NCBI RefSeq assembly: GCF_026213295.1
Contig: NC_079412.1
Location: 17,492,837-17,556,836 of the forward strand
Length of the DNA: 64,000 nt
Reading direction: 5' to 3'
Source: Gadus chalcogrammus
Taxonomy: Eukaryota > Chordata > Actinopteri > Gadiformes > Gadidae
Shown: positions 13,365 through 30,173 of the stretch, in pieces
How positions within the stretch are numbered: position 1 is the stretch's first letter
Layout: each line of letters begins with the position of its first letter
The notes under the pieces: generated by a model
What the model was told of the DNA's origin: nothing
Databases searched by the model: none
Seen by the model: the letters and a program-made list of their open reading frames with translations, nothing else
Program-made: the position numbers and the translations under genes

Positions 13365-13983
13365 CTATACATCATCTTTATTTTTCCCAACAAGTACTCT
13401 GCCAAGTACAAAATATTTATTTTTCTCTTCATCCAAAACAGCAACAGATTTATAAGTGAATAAATGATAACCGAGACATGGAAATATTATCGGTCCAAAA
13501 ACGCGTTCTAAACTTGAGCGATGCCCCAGCGTCCACTGTGCCTCAGAGAGCAGGCTTTTCTTGGAAGAGAGACATAACATTTGCAGATGGCCTCCTTGGC
13601 AGGCCTCAGTCTCATGTACATGTTTGAATGTTGCTGAGTTCTGTTGTGGTTGTTCATTGTGGATCCACTTGAGGATAAAATAATTGTGTAAAAGGTGAAC
13701 CATTTTCCAAAACGTCTTTGTTCATCCCATTGAAAACAGAAATAGCATTGCTGCTGGTATCCTCTTCCAAAAAAATGTGAAAAATATTTTCTGTTAAATA
13801 ACAGAAACACACCGACTTCATTGTGCTAATCAAAGGCAAAGGCAACCTTATCATAACTACTAACATTTCCCACCAAGAAACCTCAATCATATCTCCATGA
13901 ACTAAATCACCTGAAACAGCAAATGAAGCCAAAAGAGCACATCTGTTCAGCACGAATAGGACAAAGCGGAGAACATTAACCAT
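13365..13983 (-). other. Weak open frames with a hydrophobic start; unrecognised
   Basis: On the minus strand a 109-codon frame begins at 13983 with a hydrophobic N-terminus (MVNVLRFVLFVLNR...) that could pass for a signal peptide. It ends near 13654. A second frame of 112 codons (13703-13365) overlaps it out of register. They could be successive exons or a frameshifted relic, but I recognise no family. No splice sites stand out, and random open frames of this size occur in AT-rich DNA. I regard it as an unproven candidate. Confidence 0.15.
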
Positions 13984-14024
13984 TTTCCGCTGTTCTTCAG
14001 ACCAAGACTGTCAGACAGACCCAG

Positions 14025-14567
14025 GTGCAGTGTGATCCTAGAAGGCTGTTTTTACATTACCCAGCACAACCTTTAGATTGTCCTCACACCGTTCTGTCAG
14101 GCAGACCAGGCGAAGGCCACTTATTTGACTCAAATGCATTAAATTGCACCAAAACTTATCTAGTTTGTGCGAGCATCACTGACGCCGGCTGGCCTCTTGA
14201 GAAGACCCTGATCTGTGCAAATCCGTCTGGACCTGTGGAAAGCCCTTCCGTCAAAATGCTTGGACCAATCAAAACTGGGGGGAAGGAGGTTCATTTAATG
14301 AAGAACAAGGAGTTCCCCGGTGTGCTAAATAAAGATGATAATGGGGGCAACCGAGGGAAGTGCAACAATCGACAGAGTAATTCAAAACGTATTTATCTGA
14401 ATAAGACTGAAATCAATCACTGCCCATGCAAACCCAGGATATTCATTTGTAACATAAATGTGAATATCTTGATTTTGACCTTTATCCTCAGATGGCATTT
14501 TGAATTTCAGGTTTCACATGCATTGATAGCCAGCTGTACCCTTGAAGTTACTGGAGAACTAGTGTGA
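14025..14567 (+). other. 180-codon open frame, no recognised homology
   Basis: This is the longest non-repetitive open frame in the left half of the window. The predicted product is rich in Asn, Lys and Cys and shows no domain, zinc-binding pattern or signal peptide that I can name. Neighbouring DNA gives no promoter or splice context. Chance is the likeliest explanation; an exon or a lncRNA cannot be excluded. Confidence 0.15.
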
Positions 14568-15032
14568 ATACCTACCTTCAACTTCAGCCACAACAATTTA
14601 AATGCTTTATATATACAAACTGGGCATTGTACAAAAATGTGCATTGAGTTCTTTACTTGCTGTAGCCTACTATTCATTGGCCTTTCATTGGCATGGCAAT
14701 GTTTTAATATTACTATATTATGTGTGCTTTATGTTGACCTTCAAAAGCCTAGGGCCCTTCAAAACCAAGTTTTAAAAACTACAAGCTCGGTTTTTTTATT
14801 TATTTACATCCACATGGACTTATTTATTTGAAAAAGAAAAGAGGCTACCCAATAGCAGGGAAGAGTCTGGCAGTGTGAGCAGGGCGCTACTCCAAGCGCC
14901 CCCTCCAGCTTGCCTTTGGCTAAGTGAGTGAGCACCGAGCTAAAGCTCTCGTCAAATGGAGGGAAAGAAACCCACTTTGCATTCTCCATAAATGCTTAAA
15001 CTACTAAAACAGGAACAGATGAGGACGGGGGA

Positions 15033-15059
15033 GGGGGGGGGGGGGGGGGGGGGGGGGGG
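15033..15059. repeat. Poly-G homopolymer (27 G)
   Basis: An uninterrupted run of 27 G preceded by GAGGACGGGG. It is long enough to form intramolecular quadruplexes, and its length is likely to be a sequencing or assembly approximation. Confidence 0.95.
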
Positions 15060-16591
15060 ATGCGTAAGGGAGTAACGGGGGAGTATTCGCTCCATTCCAC
15101 AAAGTTTCAAATAGGAGATGTTAAGTTGAGGAAAGGAAGCGATTAATGAAAGGAGTCAGGAAGGACAGATGGTAGGTATGAAGGAAGGGAGTCAGTAAGG
15201 AACCATGGAACCGTTGAACCTAGGCAGGATCACCTGAGAGAGCTGAAGTGAGTCCAGACATTGGAGGTGTTGGCCCAGATTTCCTTCCCCTCCCAGGAGT
15301 GGGGTCACTCCCAGGCTTCCAGGAGCTGGGGGAGACAATAGGAGACGCAGACGAGCCTCAGCGGACGTCATGAGGGGACTAATGAGATGGCACCGGGCCC
15401 ACGTATGGCTCATTGGCATGTGGGGACATTACTGGCTCTAAGCGTTCCTCCGGCCCCGCTGTAGTTAACCATGCAGCAGATCTACCTGTAGCAGGAGGGG
15501 GGACGTGATGAAGAACTCTTATAATACACAGCATTGGGCCCCGTCATGTAGCGCCACATCTACCGCGTCGCGTTATGGTACACAGACAGGACATTCTTCA
15601 CACACCAGCTTGCTGTATTAACAAAAAAACACTGTGTCGTCTGATGTCTCGGGCATAATGGAGTCATTCTTCCGATTGTTTTTTTTCATAGCAAATGTCA
15701 AAAGCAATTTATTGATGCTAAGTGCGTACAAAGTGCTCTGTATTTCCCATCCCTTTCAGAGATGAGTTTTTATTTCTTCTTCTAAATAAGAGCGAGTTTT
15801 TGACCCAAATGAACGGGAATCGGTGATTCAGCACGTGAAAGAGTTGAAGTCATCAATGTGTATGAATATCAAAGCAATGGCTGGAGGGGAAGTAACTTCA
15901 TTATTTCAACATGAGATGAGGACTCCATTACCCTTACTTCCACCTCAGCTGATAAGATGTGATCCCCCATAATGCATCCCTCTGCCTCATAGTCTGTAAA
16001 GCTGGAATATCCTCTGTTATTGATTCCTGTGATCTGGGCTGATGTTAGCGCTCCGTTACAGCTTCAATAAGTTACAACACAGTATCGGCTTTCTGGATGG
16101 GCCACGAGTCTATTCTCCTTGTGAAACGGGTCTTCCTGCCGTACGCGGGGAAGAGGAAAAAGCTCATCGTCATGCTGGATACGCTCTGGATACGTCGTAG
16201 ACTGACAAGCGGAGCGAGAGGGGAGAAGCGTGAACTCAGTAGAACATGCACACCGGCACAGGAAGCCCACTCCCACTTCAGGGAGGTAATTAATTAAAGA
16301 GAACAACAACAATATGGTTCAAGCCAGAGTCCTCCAGGAATCAGTGTTTTTAATTTATTATTTTCTTTTCGGCCAGTAAATGAAAGGCCACGTGGGGGGG
16401 GGGGAGGAAGTGTGAGGGGTGGGGGGAACTTTATTCATCAGCAATCCATCCAGACCCACGCCTTTTAAAAAAACAACCTCCTTGCATGGATCAAAGCCCC
16501 CCTTGCCGAAGCTGGATTTGCATATTACAGTTTAATTTAAAGCTTAACACCAATTGGGAATGCATAGACAAGAGCCCCCCGCGCCCTGCCA

Positions 16592-16624
16592 CACTCACAC
16601 ACACACACACACACCACACACACA

Positions 16625-16661
<37 letters not shown>

Positions 16662-16684
16662 CACACACACACACACACACACAC
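16592..16684. repeat. (CA)n compound microsatellite
   Basis: CA units with ACCACA, ACCCACA and AACACA interruptions. Confidence 0.95.
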
Positions 16685-22240
<5,556 letters not shown>

Positions 22241-22708
22241 TTAAAGGTCCCATAGAATGAAAATTTCACTTTATGAGGTATTCTAACATTAATATGAGTA
22301 TTAATATTCCCCTAGCCTGCCTATGGTCCCCCAGTAGCTAGAAATGGCGTTGTAAAACAAGCACCAACTATCCTGCTCAGTGCTCTGCCTTTAAAAAAAA
22401 AAACTCTGACGCGCCGATTTGGAACTTCTGCCCGTATGTCGTCATAGGGGGACATGTCACCTCCCTTTTCTCTGCACTGCCCACTGCCGAAGCGCCGCCG
22501 CCGCGAGGCACCACCGCTGCGGGGCGGTGGTGCCTCGGCAGCGGGCAGCGGGGCTCCGGCTGGATCCAATCGCGGTCAGCAACGCCTTTCTCCACCATGT
22601 CGTGGTTCAGTCTACTTCAGATTGATGTGGAAGTCGAAGAACCAGAGACGTCGGAGAACCCGACGCAGTCGTTTCGAGATTCAAAGTTGCATGCCCCGGG
22701 ACCTTTAA
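22241..22708. mobile_element. piggyBac-type MITE (non-autonomous DNA transposon)
   Basis: The element starts TTAAAGGTCCCAT and ends CGGGACCTTTAA. The outer bases form inverted ends (AGGTCCC against GGGACCT) and both edges carry TTAA, the target duplicated by piggyBac transposases. At 468 bp it has no transposase frame, so it must be mobilised in trans. The left-end text (AAAATTTCACTTTATGAGGT, then GCCTGCCTATGGTCCCCCAG) matches a dispersed repeat I associate with teleost genomes; that association is from memory. The GC-rich middle (about 22490-22560) contains a CGCCGCCG / GGCGGTGG inverted arrangement. Confidence 0.75.
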
Positions 22709-22779
22709 ACCAGCAACCCTGAGAGTCTGCCTGATAAGCCTGCCTATCTGTCGTATTAGAGTGTTACTGAAGCCCATGC

Positions 22780-22980
22780 TTCAGCTTGAATTGGAACGCT
22801 ACAAGGGGGAGGGAGGGCCATGTTATTCCCAAGGTTACCACCTGCGCCAACTTTTTCATGCTAGTAGGTTTACCTTCATTCTGTTGGAGCGTTATATTAG
22901 GACAGAGGACTATGACTGCACGGACAAACAGATTTATATCTAGTTTCTACCCCAGGGCCATACAGGCGTTGTACACCTGA
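22780..22980 (+). pseudogene. Possible 3' coding tail of a LINE (L2/Rex-like), plus strand
   Basis: The last codons before a stop at about 22980 read ARTNRFISSFYPRAIQALYT. This resembles the conserved C-terminal pattern (T-x-R-F-x-x-S-F-x-P-R-A-I-x-x-L) of CR1/L2/Rex-type LINE polyproteins. It is followed by AT-rich sequence with TTTATTTA repeats, as in a LINE 3' UTR. Upstream frames are broken. The fragment lies just right of the MITE. It is a short match, so confidence is moderate. Confidence 0.4.
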
Positions 22981-23200
22981 CCTCGTACTATCACGCACAC
23001 GCACATAACATGTGGCAGCTACTGGGGAACTGTGAAATTCCCTACAAACCATCTATTTATTTATCTATTTATTTATATTATTATATTAATATTTATTTAT
23101 TTTTATGGAAGTTATTTAGGACTTGCAACTTTTTTGGTGTCATGTTTTTTCGAGTCATTCAACTGCACTTTAACTCAGTTTTAGTTACATTTATATTAGA

Positions 23201-23330
23201 TGTGTCAGTTTTAGATAGATTTATATTAGATTTATATTAGATGTATCAGTTTTACTTCGATTTATATCAGATGTTAGAATTATATTAGATGTTAGATTAT
23301 ATTAGATGCATCAGTTTTAGTTAGATATCT
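23201..23330. repeat. Imperfect TTATATTAGATG repeat cluster
   Basis: Seven or so imperfect copies of TTATATTAGATG, several followed by TATCAGTTTTA, in an AT-rich segment. It is probably a decayed minisatellite. Confidence 0.7.
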
Positions 23331-23428
23331 ATACAGTGTCTTTTTTTTATCATACTGTATACATTGTTCCTTGTCCTCTCTTTTCTTTAAGCACCAGGGG
23401 GGAGCTCTCCCAAATTTCAATATACCTG

Positions 23429-23630
<202 letters not shown>

Positions 23631-23639
23631 TTATGAGAG

Positions 23640-25040
23640 TGTCTAACAGGGTGGGGGAGAGTGGAAGTCCTAGTGCCAGTGAGAGGCAGGGGGTTTGTTG
23701 GAGAGCCCAGTGGCATGAGGTCTTGTTCTGGTTAGACCGGAACCCTCTGGAACGGAAGCCTTTGGTGTGTCTGGGATGGGAAGGATTAGCGATGATCTTT
23801 CCTGCTCTCCCTGGTCCTGGAGTGGTACCGGTCCAGCACAGACGGCCGGCTGCCGCCGGTGACCTTCTGGGCTGACCGAAAGGTTCGCCGCGGTCTGCCT
23901 TTGTCCTTGGCGGAGGAGGCAGCGGACCAGACGCTGATGGATGAGCTGAGGACTGACTCAGTGATGGCTGGGTAGAACCGGACCCTCTTTTTCTGAGGCA
24001 GCCTGAAGAACATCCACTGCTGAGCCTTCTGGATGGTGGAGGTGATACTCAAGGCCCACCTGAGGTCCTGTGAGGTCAGTGTCCCCAGGAATCATAAATC
24101 AGCGACACCGCAGTGTAAAGTTAGCAGTGTGAGTCATCCATGATGAGGGGGGCGTTCAGGTCGGGGCTCCTCCTTAAGTCAGCTACCATTTCTGCTGTTT
24201 TTAGAGCGTTCGGCTCAAAGTTGTTTTGGCTCCATCAGGCAGCCAGAATGAACTGAATCTAATGAGGGTTGTCCGCAAACTTCATGAGTTTGCGGACAAC
24301 CCTCAGAAGGGTGGCAAGAGGTGCAGCTGTCGGTGTAGAGGAAGAAGAGCTGAGCCCGCAGGTGCTGCTTGTTTTACAGGAAGTCAGTGATCCACCTGCA
24401 GGTGGGCTCAGGCCCGCTCAGCTGGGATGGTGTTTTCCTGGAGAAGAGTTGGGCCATGGTCAGTACCAGCCATTGGGTTAGGACCCGCCATTCAAAGGTC
24501 TTCATTACCACAGACATCAGGGCGACTTATCTACAGTCATGTGTAAGATTGAGCCTCTAGGCTGAGACTTTCAGAATCAAACTAGTGAAATAAGAGTGTT
24601 TAGTCTAACTGGCTGTGCCACTGATGCAAACTAGCATAGCTCGGCTGGCTGGGTGGCGTGACTTGGAAGGGTTAACTCAGTGTTGATAATATGATCTTGA
24701 CAACAAAGAGAGGGGTATGGGCTGGCCAGCACCTTTTGCTTTTAGATTTGATCAGTTAAAGGTTGTGATTGGATTGGATTGAACATTATTGAATGCACCA
24801 TCGATCAGCATTGACTGCAGATATGTCCAGGTTATTTAAAGCAATGAGTGAGTTGAGATGTTACACATTGCGTCTTTAGGCCCGTGATCCTCTGCTTATT
24901 GTAAATGGGGATGATGGTAGAGGTTGTGAAGCAGGCTGGTACCTTTGCATACAACCAGTGAGTTGTTATAGATGTGGATGAACACTGGAGACAGCTGGTC
25001 TGCACAGTGCACCAGTGTGGAGGGGGGAGACTGTGTCTCT
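23640..25040 (-). pseudogene. Degenerate L2/Rex-like LINE reverse transcriptase fragment
   Basis: Read on the minus strand, successive frames give the RT motifs of CR1/L2/Rex-type LINEs in the right order. CADQLSPVFIHIYNNSL and PACFTTSTIIPI lie near 25010-24890. VALMSVVMKTFE lies near 24520. CRWITDFL and YTDSCTSC follow near 24410-24310. KFADNPH, a decayed F-A-D-D catalytic box, lies near 24290. AQQWMFFRLPQKKRVRFYPA and SSSISVWSAASSAKDKGR lie at about 24030-23890. Frameshifts and stops are frequent and the second catalytic Asp is lost, so it is dead. About 290 bp of unrelated sequence (about 24550-24840) separates two motifs that are normally close. Confidence 0.8.
24263..24305. repeat. Perfect 19-bp inverted repeat (hairpin, 5-nt loop)
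   Basis: The arms 24263-24281 and 24287-24305 are exact reverse complements around the loop TCATG; each arm contains GGGTTGTCCGCAAAC or its complement. It falls exactly on the RT catalytic-box codons of the dead LINE, so one arm is the LINE sequence and the other a templated inverted copy. Confidence 0.9.
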
Positions 25041-26412
25041 CCACAGGATGGAGAAAAGGTGTGGTGGGGGGGGTTTTTTGGGTCCTTTTTGTGGGCATAA
25101 GAAGAGGTGTGATAGCTGCGGAGTAAGGCTGTGTGTTAAATCGGCTCAGAGTCAGCACTGTTTCATTTTCTGTCATATCGGCAATATAACTCATTCAGGT
25201 GGTTTACCAGTCTCAGGTCATTCATAGAATAGGGGGATTTGGTTTCATAGTTTTGTTTTCCCATTCATACTGATGAGATGTTGTTGACAGTTCGACTCAC
25301 CCTGGTGTGTGTGAGACTACAGCTGTCTCTCTCTGAAAAGTGCCACTCAACGTGGTGTAATAATATGTGTACAAGAATCCTCACTCTGTCTCTGACCCGG
25401 CTATCAACATCAACTGCTGCTCAAAAGGAGCTCCAAAAAAAAGCACTTTGGAAAAGGCACTTTGACTTCACGAAAGAACGTGACTTGAGTTCGGAGCAGA
25501 TAACAATGTTCACAACCTGGATGGCACAGAAAATCAACCTGATTCTCTGGCTAACTTTACACCTGTTTTCTCTTTTTACTTATGCATGACTTATTTTAGG
25601 AACAAGGGCAAAATGGCATTGATAACTATGTCAAAGATCATATAGGACATATTACTAGCTTAAACAATAATCATCAACGATTTTCGATTCACTATCCCTA
25701 TAGGCAAGAACCAGAAACCATTGAGTTTAATGGAAATGCACATTTGTGCAGGCTACTGGCGAGGAAGGGATTCAGCAAAAGGGGGGAATGGAACAATGAC
25801 CATATGCCGAGCCCGCTGCAGTACTCGGGGGGAAGGACGGTTGAATATTTCATTAACACTAGAGCTAAATTCCTTCCCACTGAAAGCATATTTCAACCCC
25901 CGAAAGGTGTAGGGCCGCCATATGTGCACGTTTATGGATATGGAAGTCTTGCTGTTTGGGTGGAGTGATGGATATTGGTAATTACTAGCTTGTGATCCTG
26001 TATATATCATGGCGAACACAGCGCAAAATCGAGTTAAAATTATGTAAAAAGTATAATGCAGTATAATGCATGCACCATAAAAGGGCGATCTGTATGGCTT
26101 GGGCATTGTGGGTAAACTAGTGAAGTCTCTGGGAAGTTTTGCGACGTGCAAAATTCTTCATTCTAATTTGACGAGCGCATTTAGTTACAGATACAGATAC
26201 GTAATGAAAAGGGAAAATACATAATCATTCGAAATGATTGCAGGACTAAGTGGCAGGTGCTGAGTTGTTGATGACACATGTCACGGCAGAAAGGGTTTAT
26301 TGCAGTGTTGTGGCGGCCCATTTCGCTCCCGTGAAAAGAGACAATTAATACTTTCTAATCTTCATCTCTCCCGCCATGGGAGCACACAAAGAAATGGAAC
26401 AAGGAGATGGAG

Positions 26413-26413
<1 letters not shown>

Positions 26414-26492
<79 letters not shown>
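26414..26492. repeat. (GA)n microsatellite, 79 bp
   Basis: Pure GA run in unique flanks. Confidence 0.96.
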
Positions 26493-26496
<4 letters not shown>

Positions 26497-26627
26497 AGAG
26501 AGATGGTGACGGAGAGAGCACAATAAGCCATCGCCGGAGCTCTCTATCTTTGTTCCTCCCTTCTCATCTCACTACCTGTCCCTTTTATCAGTCTGCTGTC
26601 GTCTCCCCTGTCGGCTTCAGTCCTTTA

Positions 26628-26638
<11 letters not shown>

Positions 26639-26673
<35 letters not shown>
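26639..26673. repeat. (AT)n microsatellite
   Basis: Seventeen AT units preceded by four ATTT units. Confidence 0.95.
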
Positions 26674-26675
<2 letters not shown>

Positions 26676-28676
26676 TGATTCTCAGTTGCACAAAATGTTC
26701 CCGTCTCTCTGTCTCCGCTTCCTCCATTTTTATCTGCCCATGTGCTCTGCTTTTCCTGTCCTTCTCTCCATCTCCCCACACAATACAGCACCAGTTATCT
26801 GTTATTCTCCCCCCTCTGAATCTACAACCCTACTGATTGTGGTCCTTGTTGTTACTTCATTGGCAGATTGCGCTATCAAATGCTCAAGTGATAACTACGG
26901 CAGCCAGGACATGTGAGAAGTTGTTTTATAAACCGATGGCCTGCTGAGTCTCCACACAATGTAGCCCAAGGGGACATCTGAATGCACGTTTAGACATAAA
27001 TAACTATTAAAGATTTAGAACTAAGCATGTTAAAGATGTCTAAATATGATTCCAGCTCACTTGATTTAATTTTTAATTATTGTGCACGTAAGTAGGTGCC
27101 CCATATTCTGATGGAAAATAGACGCAAGATTGCAGATAATGACAGTATAATGTAACATCCTGCATATTAACTTGAGTTGAGCTCGTTATACTTTACTTAA
27201 GCATGGACGAGGCAACGGTGACCTCGTCTGAGTGACCTCTGCGAGGAGACAAAGAGGTGAGTTCTTTTCACATTCACTTAGCATGAATTATACATTAGCG
27301 CCCCCTGCTTAATGTAACATATTAAAGTTTTATATTAACCCCTTATCACGCTAAACAGTCCTAACATAACTTCTAATACAGTCTAATTGGTATAGGTCCA
27401 CCAATGTATAATTCTATATCCAATTGTCTAAAAGTTGGCATATAAATAAACATGCAGTACATGCAGACTGCATGTTCATATTGCAAATGCACTAGTGTAT
27501 ACTAAATATATATACCCTCTTCACTACTCTCCAAATTCCATTACTACTGCCCATTTCAGTTGCATAACATTGGGCTTTTTAAAAGCACTGTACTCTATGT
27601 ATTTTCAAACCTCACCACATTTTATAATGTATGTAATTCATCACTTATGTTTCAATCTAACAATTACAGTAGGGCAATCGGGTTGGCCCTGTGAAGACAA
27701 CCCTGAAGGCAACCTTTTTTCAACCGAGCAGGCACATTCCATCCCTGTTAAATGAAGTAGTTGTTGCCCTTTACCCTCCGCTTGTTTTAATAATAACAAT
27801 GCCAGCACCGATATCATCCATACCATTCACCACCATTTGCAAAGTCCAATTTATATTATTTTTTAAATTGCGAGAATATAGTATATATCTATGCAATTAT
27901 AGCTATTTTACATATTTTGCATTATGTATGTGATATGTTTCTGAACTGCTGTTGGTTTTATATTACCCGAGTATTCATTGGCAATGGTGCACAGCTGAAA
28001 TATTACGGCTGCCCTTATCCAATAGCTTGTCCAGGTGGATCCTGTTGTAGCCAATCCGGACATAGAGCTCCCTGCACTGGTTGTTGATTTGCTGATGAGG
28101 AGCTGAAAGGACATAGGGGAGCTGTGTACAAAGAGTATTCATACATACTGCATGAAGCCGGGGTGTGAGTACATTGTTTGTTTGACAGGACAATATTGAG
28201 TATTTGCTTGGATTGTAAAGCGTTGCATCATCATCACTAAGTCCTTTGTGTGGGCTTGATTGTGTTTCAGCACACCGATGACTTGTAGTTTAACGATAGA
28301 AAAGGGGTGCACTCTTCTTTCAGCTGAAGCAACGTTCAGCGTCAGCCCTCTCGCAGTGTCAACAACAAGATGCAACACTTTTATCTTATAGCCACAGCGG
28401 TCTACTTCTTAAGCGGTCATGCTAAGCTGCCGTTAGTTGGATGATTTGAGGAAAAAGCCGCAGAGATGGTGTCTTTTAAACAGCATGGTTTGGGATTTGA
28501 TTTGGAGGAGGTAACAGACAGTTTAGCACACAATCATAGGGAGGGGAATGCAGAAATGGTCAAAGGTCCGTTTGAAATGGAGGGAGAAGAATCGCGTGTG
28601 TTCTGCATCACAGGGACTTAAGCTGTTCGTTTATAAGACCCTGCGTGGGGTGGGAATGCTTTGTGTGCCGGTTAGT

Positions 28677-28730
28677 CAGTGTGTGTGTGTGTGTGTGTGT
28701 GTGTTGTGTGTGTGTGGTGTGTGTGTGGTT

Positions 28731-28773
<43 letters not shown>

Positions 28774-28806
28774 TGTGTGGGGTGGTGTGTGTGTGTGTGT
28801 GTGTGC
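28677..28806. repeat. (GT)n compound microsatellite
   Basis: GT runs broken by TTG, GGTG and GGGGTGG interruptions over 130 bp. Confidence 0.95.
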
Positions 28807-30127
28807 GTGGCCCACCTCCTCCTGTGTGCATGCTGACGGGGGACTACAAGGCAGTTTTAATCATCCTAACCCTGCAGTCCTGCTGACAGCTTCACCGCCA
28901 ACCTGAGCTCACCTCCCCTCCTCCTCACCATGAGCCTGATCATCAGCTGTCTGCTCAGCCCACCATTCATCTTTTAATTATTTATTTTGCTTCTTTCCCT
29001 TTTTGCAGACCAATATGTATTCCGCAGGGAGCGAATCCTTTAAGCAGGGCAGGCGGGTGGGGGTAGTTAAAGACTCTTATCCAAGGAACTTTTTTATTTT
29101 ATCCAACTTCCTATTTTATCATTTGTGCTTAGCATGCAGAAGCCGGGCCTGCTACAACTTTTGCTTTGGTATCCCTCGGTTATTCTCATTTGACAGCTTT
29201 TTTTTTGTGTGTTGAGGGAAAGTTCAGAGTGTTTGGAGTCTCAAGCTGACGGGTTTTGCCTTGGCATCTTTTCCCCCTCAACCAAAGACACAGCAATGCC
29301 GTCTCATTTATGAACAACAATCACATTAATGGCCCAGCGATTTCTGACCACAGACAAGCAGTCCATTTGATGTTGCTGGCAAACATTAAAAAGGAAAAAT
29401 TCTCACATCAAAAATATGATAACTACTACACTCTTGTTGGTAAAATAAATTTAGGTCACCAGAGAGGAGTCATGCTAATGTGTTAGTAGCCAATTATAGC
29501 ATAGAGAGCAATCGACTAAGTAGCATAGAGGCTTTCTTAAGGCAGCCTATTGGTGATAGCTCACTCTGATTGGTTGAAGGGGTTACTAATAATACTAACT
29601 TAACAAAGCTATGACGTTAGACTGAAGTCGTTATCCTCACGTGTATCAGTGCCAAAATATGAATGAAGTCATGAAGTCAGGCTGTGACTGAGGCCCAGAA
29701 AAAAAAAATTAACAGCAGGGGGCGGCCATTTTTCAATACGTTTTAATGGGAACCAAGCGTTTTGCTCTCAGACTTTCTTTGCTGAGCACCTCGCTTTTTA
29801 CTGGCATGAGTACCTTGAATACAAAAACTGTCAACTGAAGAAAAAAGTCCCCAACTTCATTGTATGTTAAGAATAGACATTATATTGTTACTCTGTGTAA
29901 GTAAAAGGGTGCAGCGTGCTGCTCTGGCTTTAACAAAAGGTTTGTGTTTTACAGCCCTGAAATGCCTGTTGGTGCAATAGCCACCTGAGCTGACAACACA
30001 AAATAGAGACATTATGTGAATATATTTTTTTAGCAAAGGAAATACCAAATATTCTGTGACTTGAACAAAACGTTTTTGCAGTTTGTGTCTTTTTAAATGA
30101 AAGCATAAATGGCTTACGGTCAAAAAA

Positions 30128-30173
30128 GTTTCAGAACGTTTTCCACAACAGTTTCAGAAAGTTTTCCACAACA
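30128..30173. repeat. 23-bp tandem duplication
   Basis: Two adjacent copies of GTTTCAGAACGTTTTCCACA plus ACA, differing at one base (C/A). A simple local duplication. Confidence 0.9.

Larger units (their letters stand above)
12226..16591. other. Gene-free intergenic sequence around an assembly gap
   Basis: No gene is supported. The stretch includes the N gap, a C/G homopolymer-rich patch and two weak open frames described separately (minus 13365-13983, plus 14025-14567). From 14570 to 16590 I see only unique sequence and poly-G runs. AT-rich segments at 15640-15900 resemble typical non-coding DNA. Confidence 0.5.

Noticed and set aside
27975..28378. Minus-strand frames suggesting an integrase- or transposase-like relic
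   Set aside because: No catalytic motif or ordered block could be read; left as unassigned sequence.
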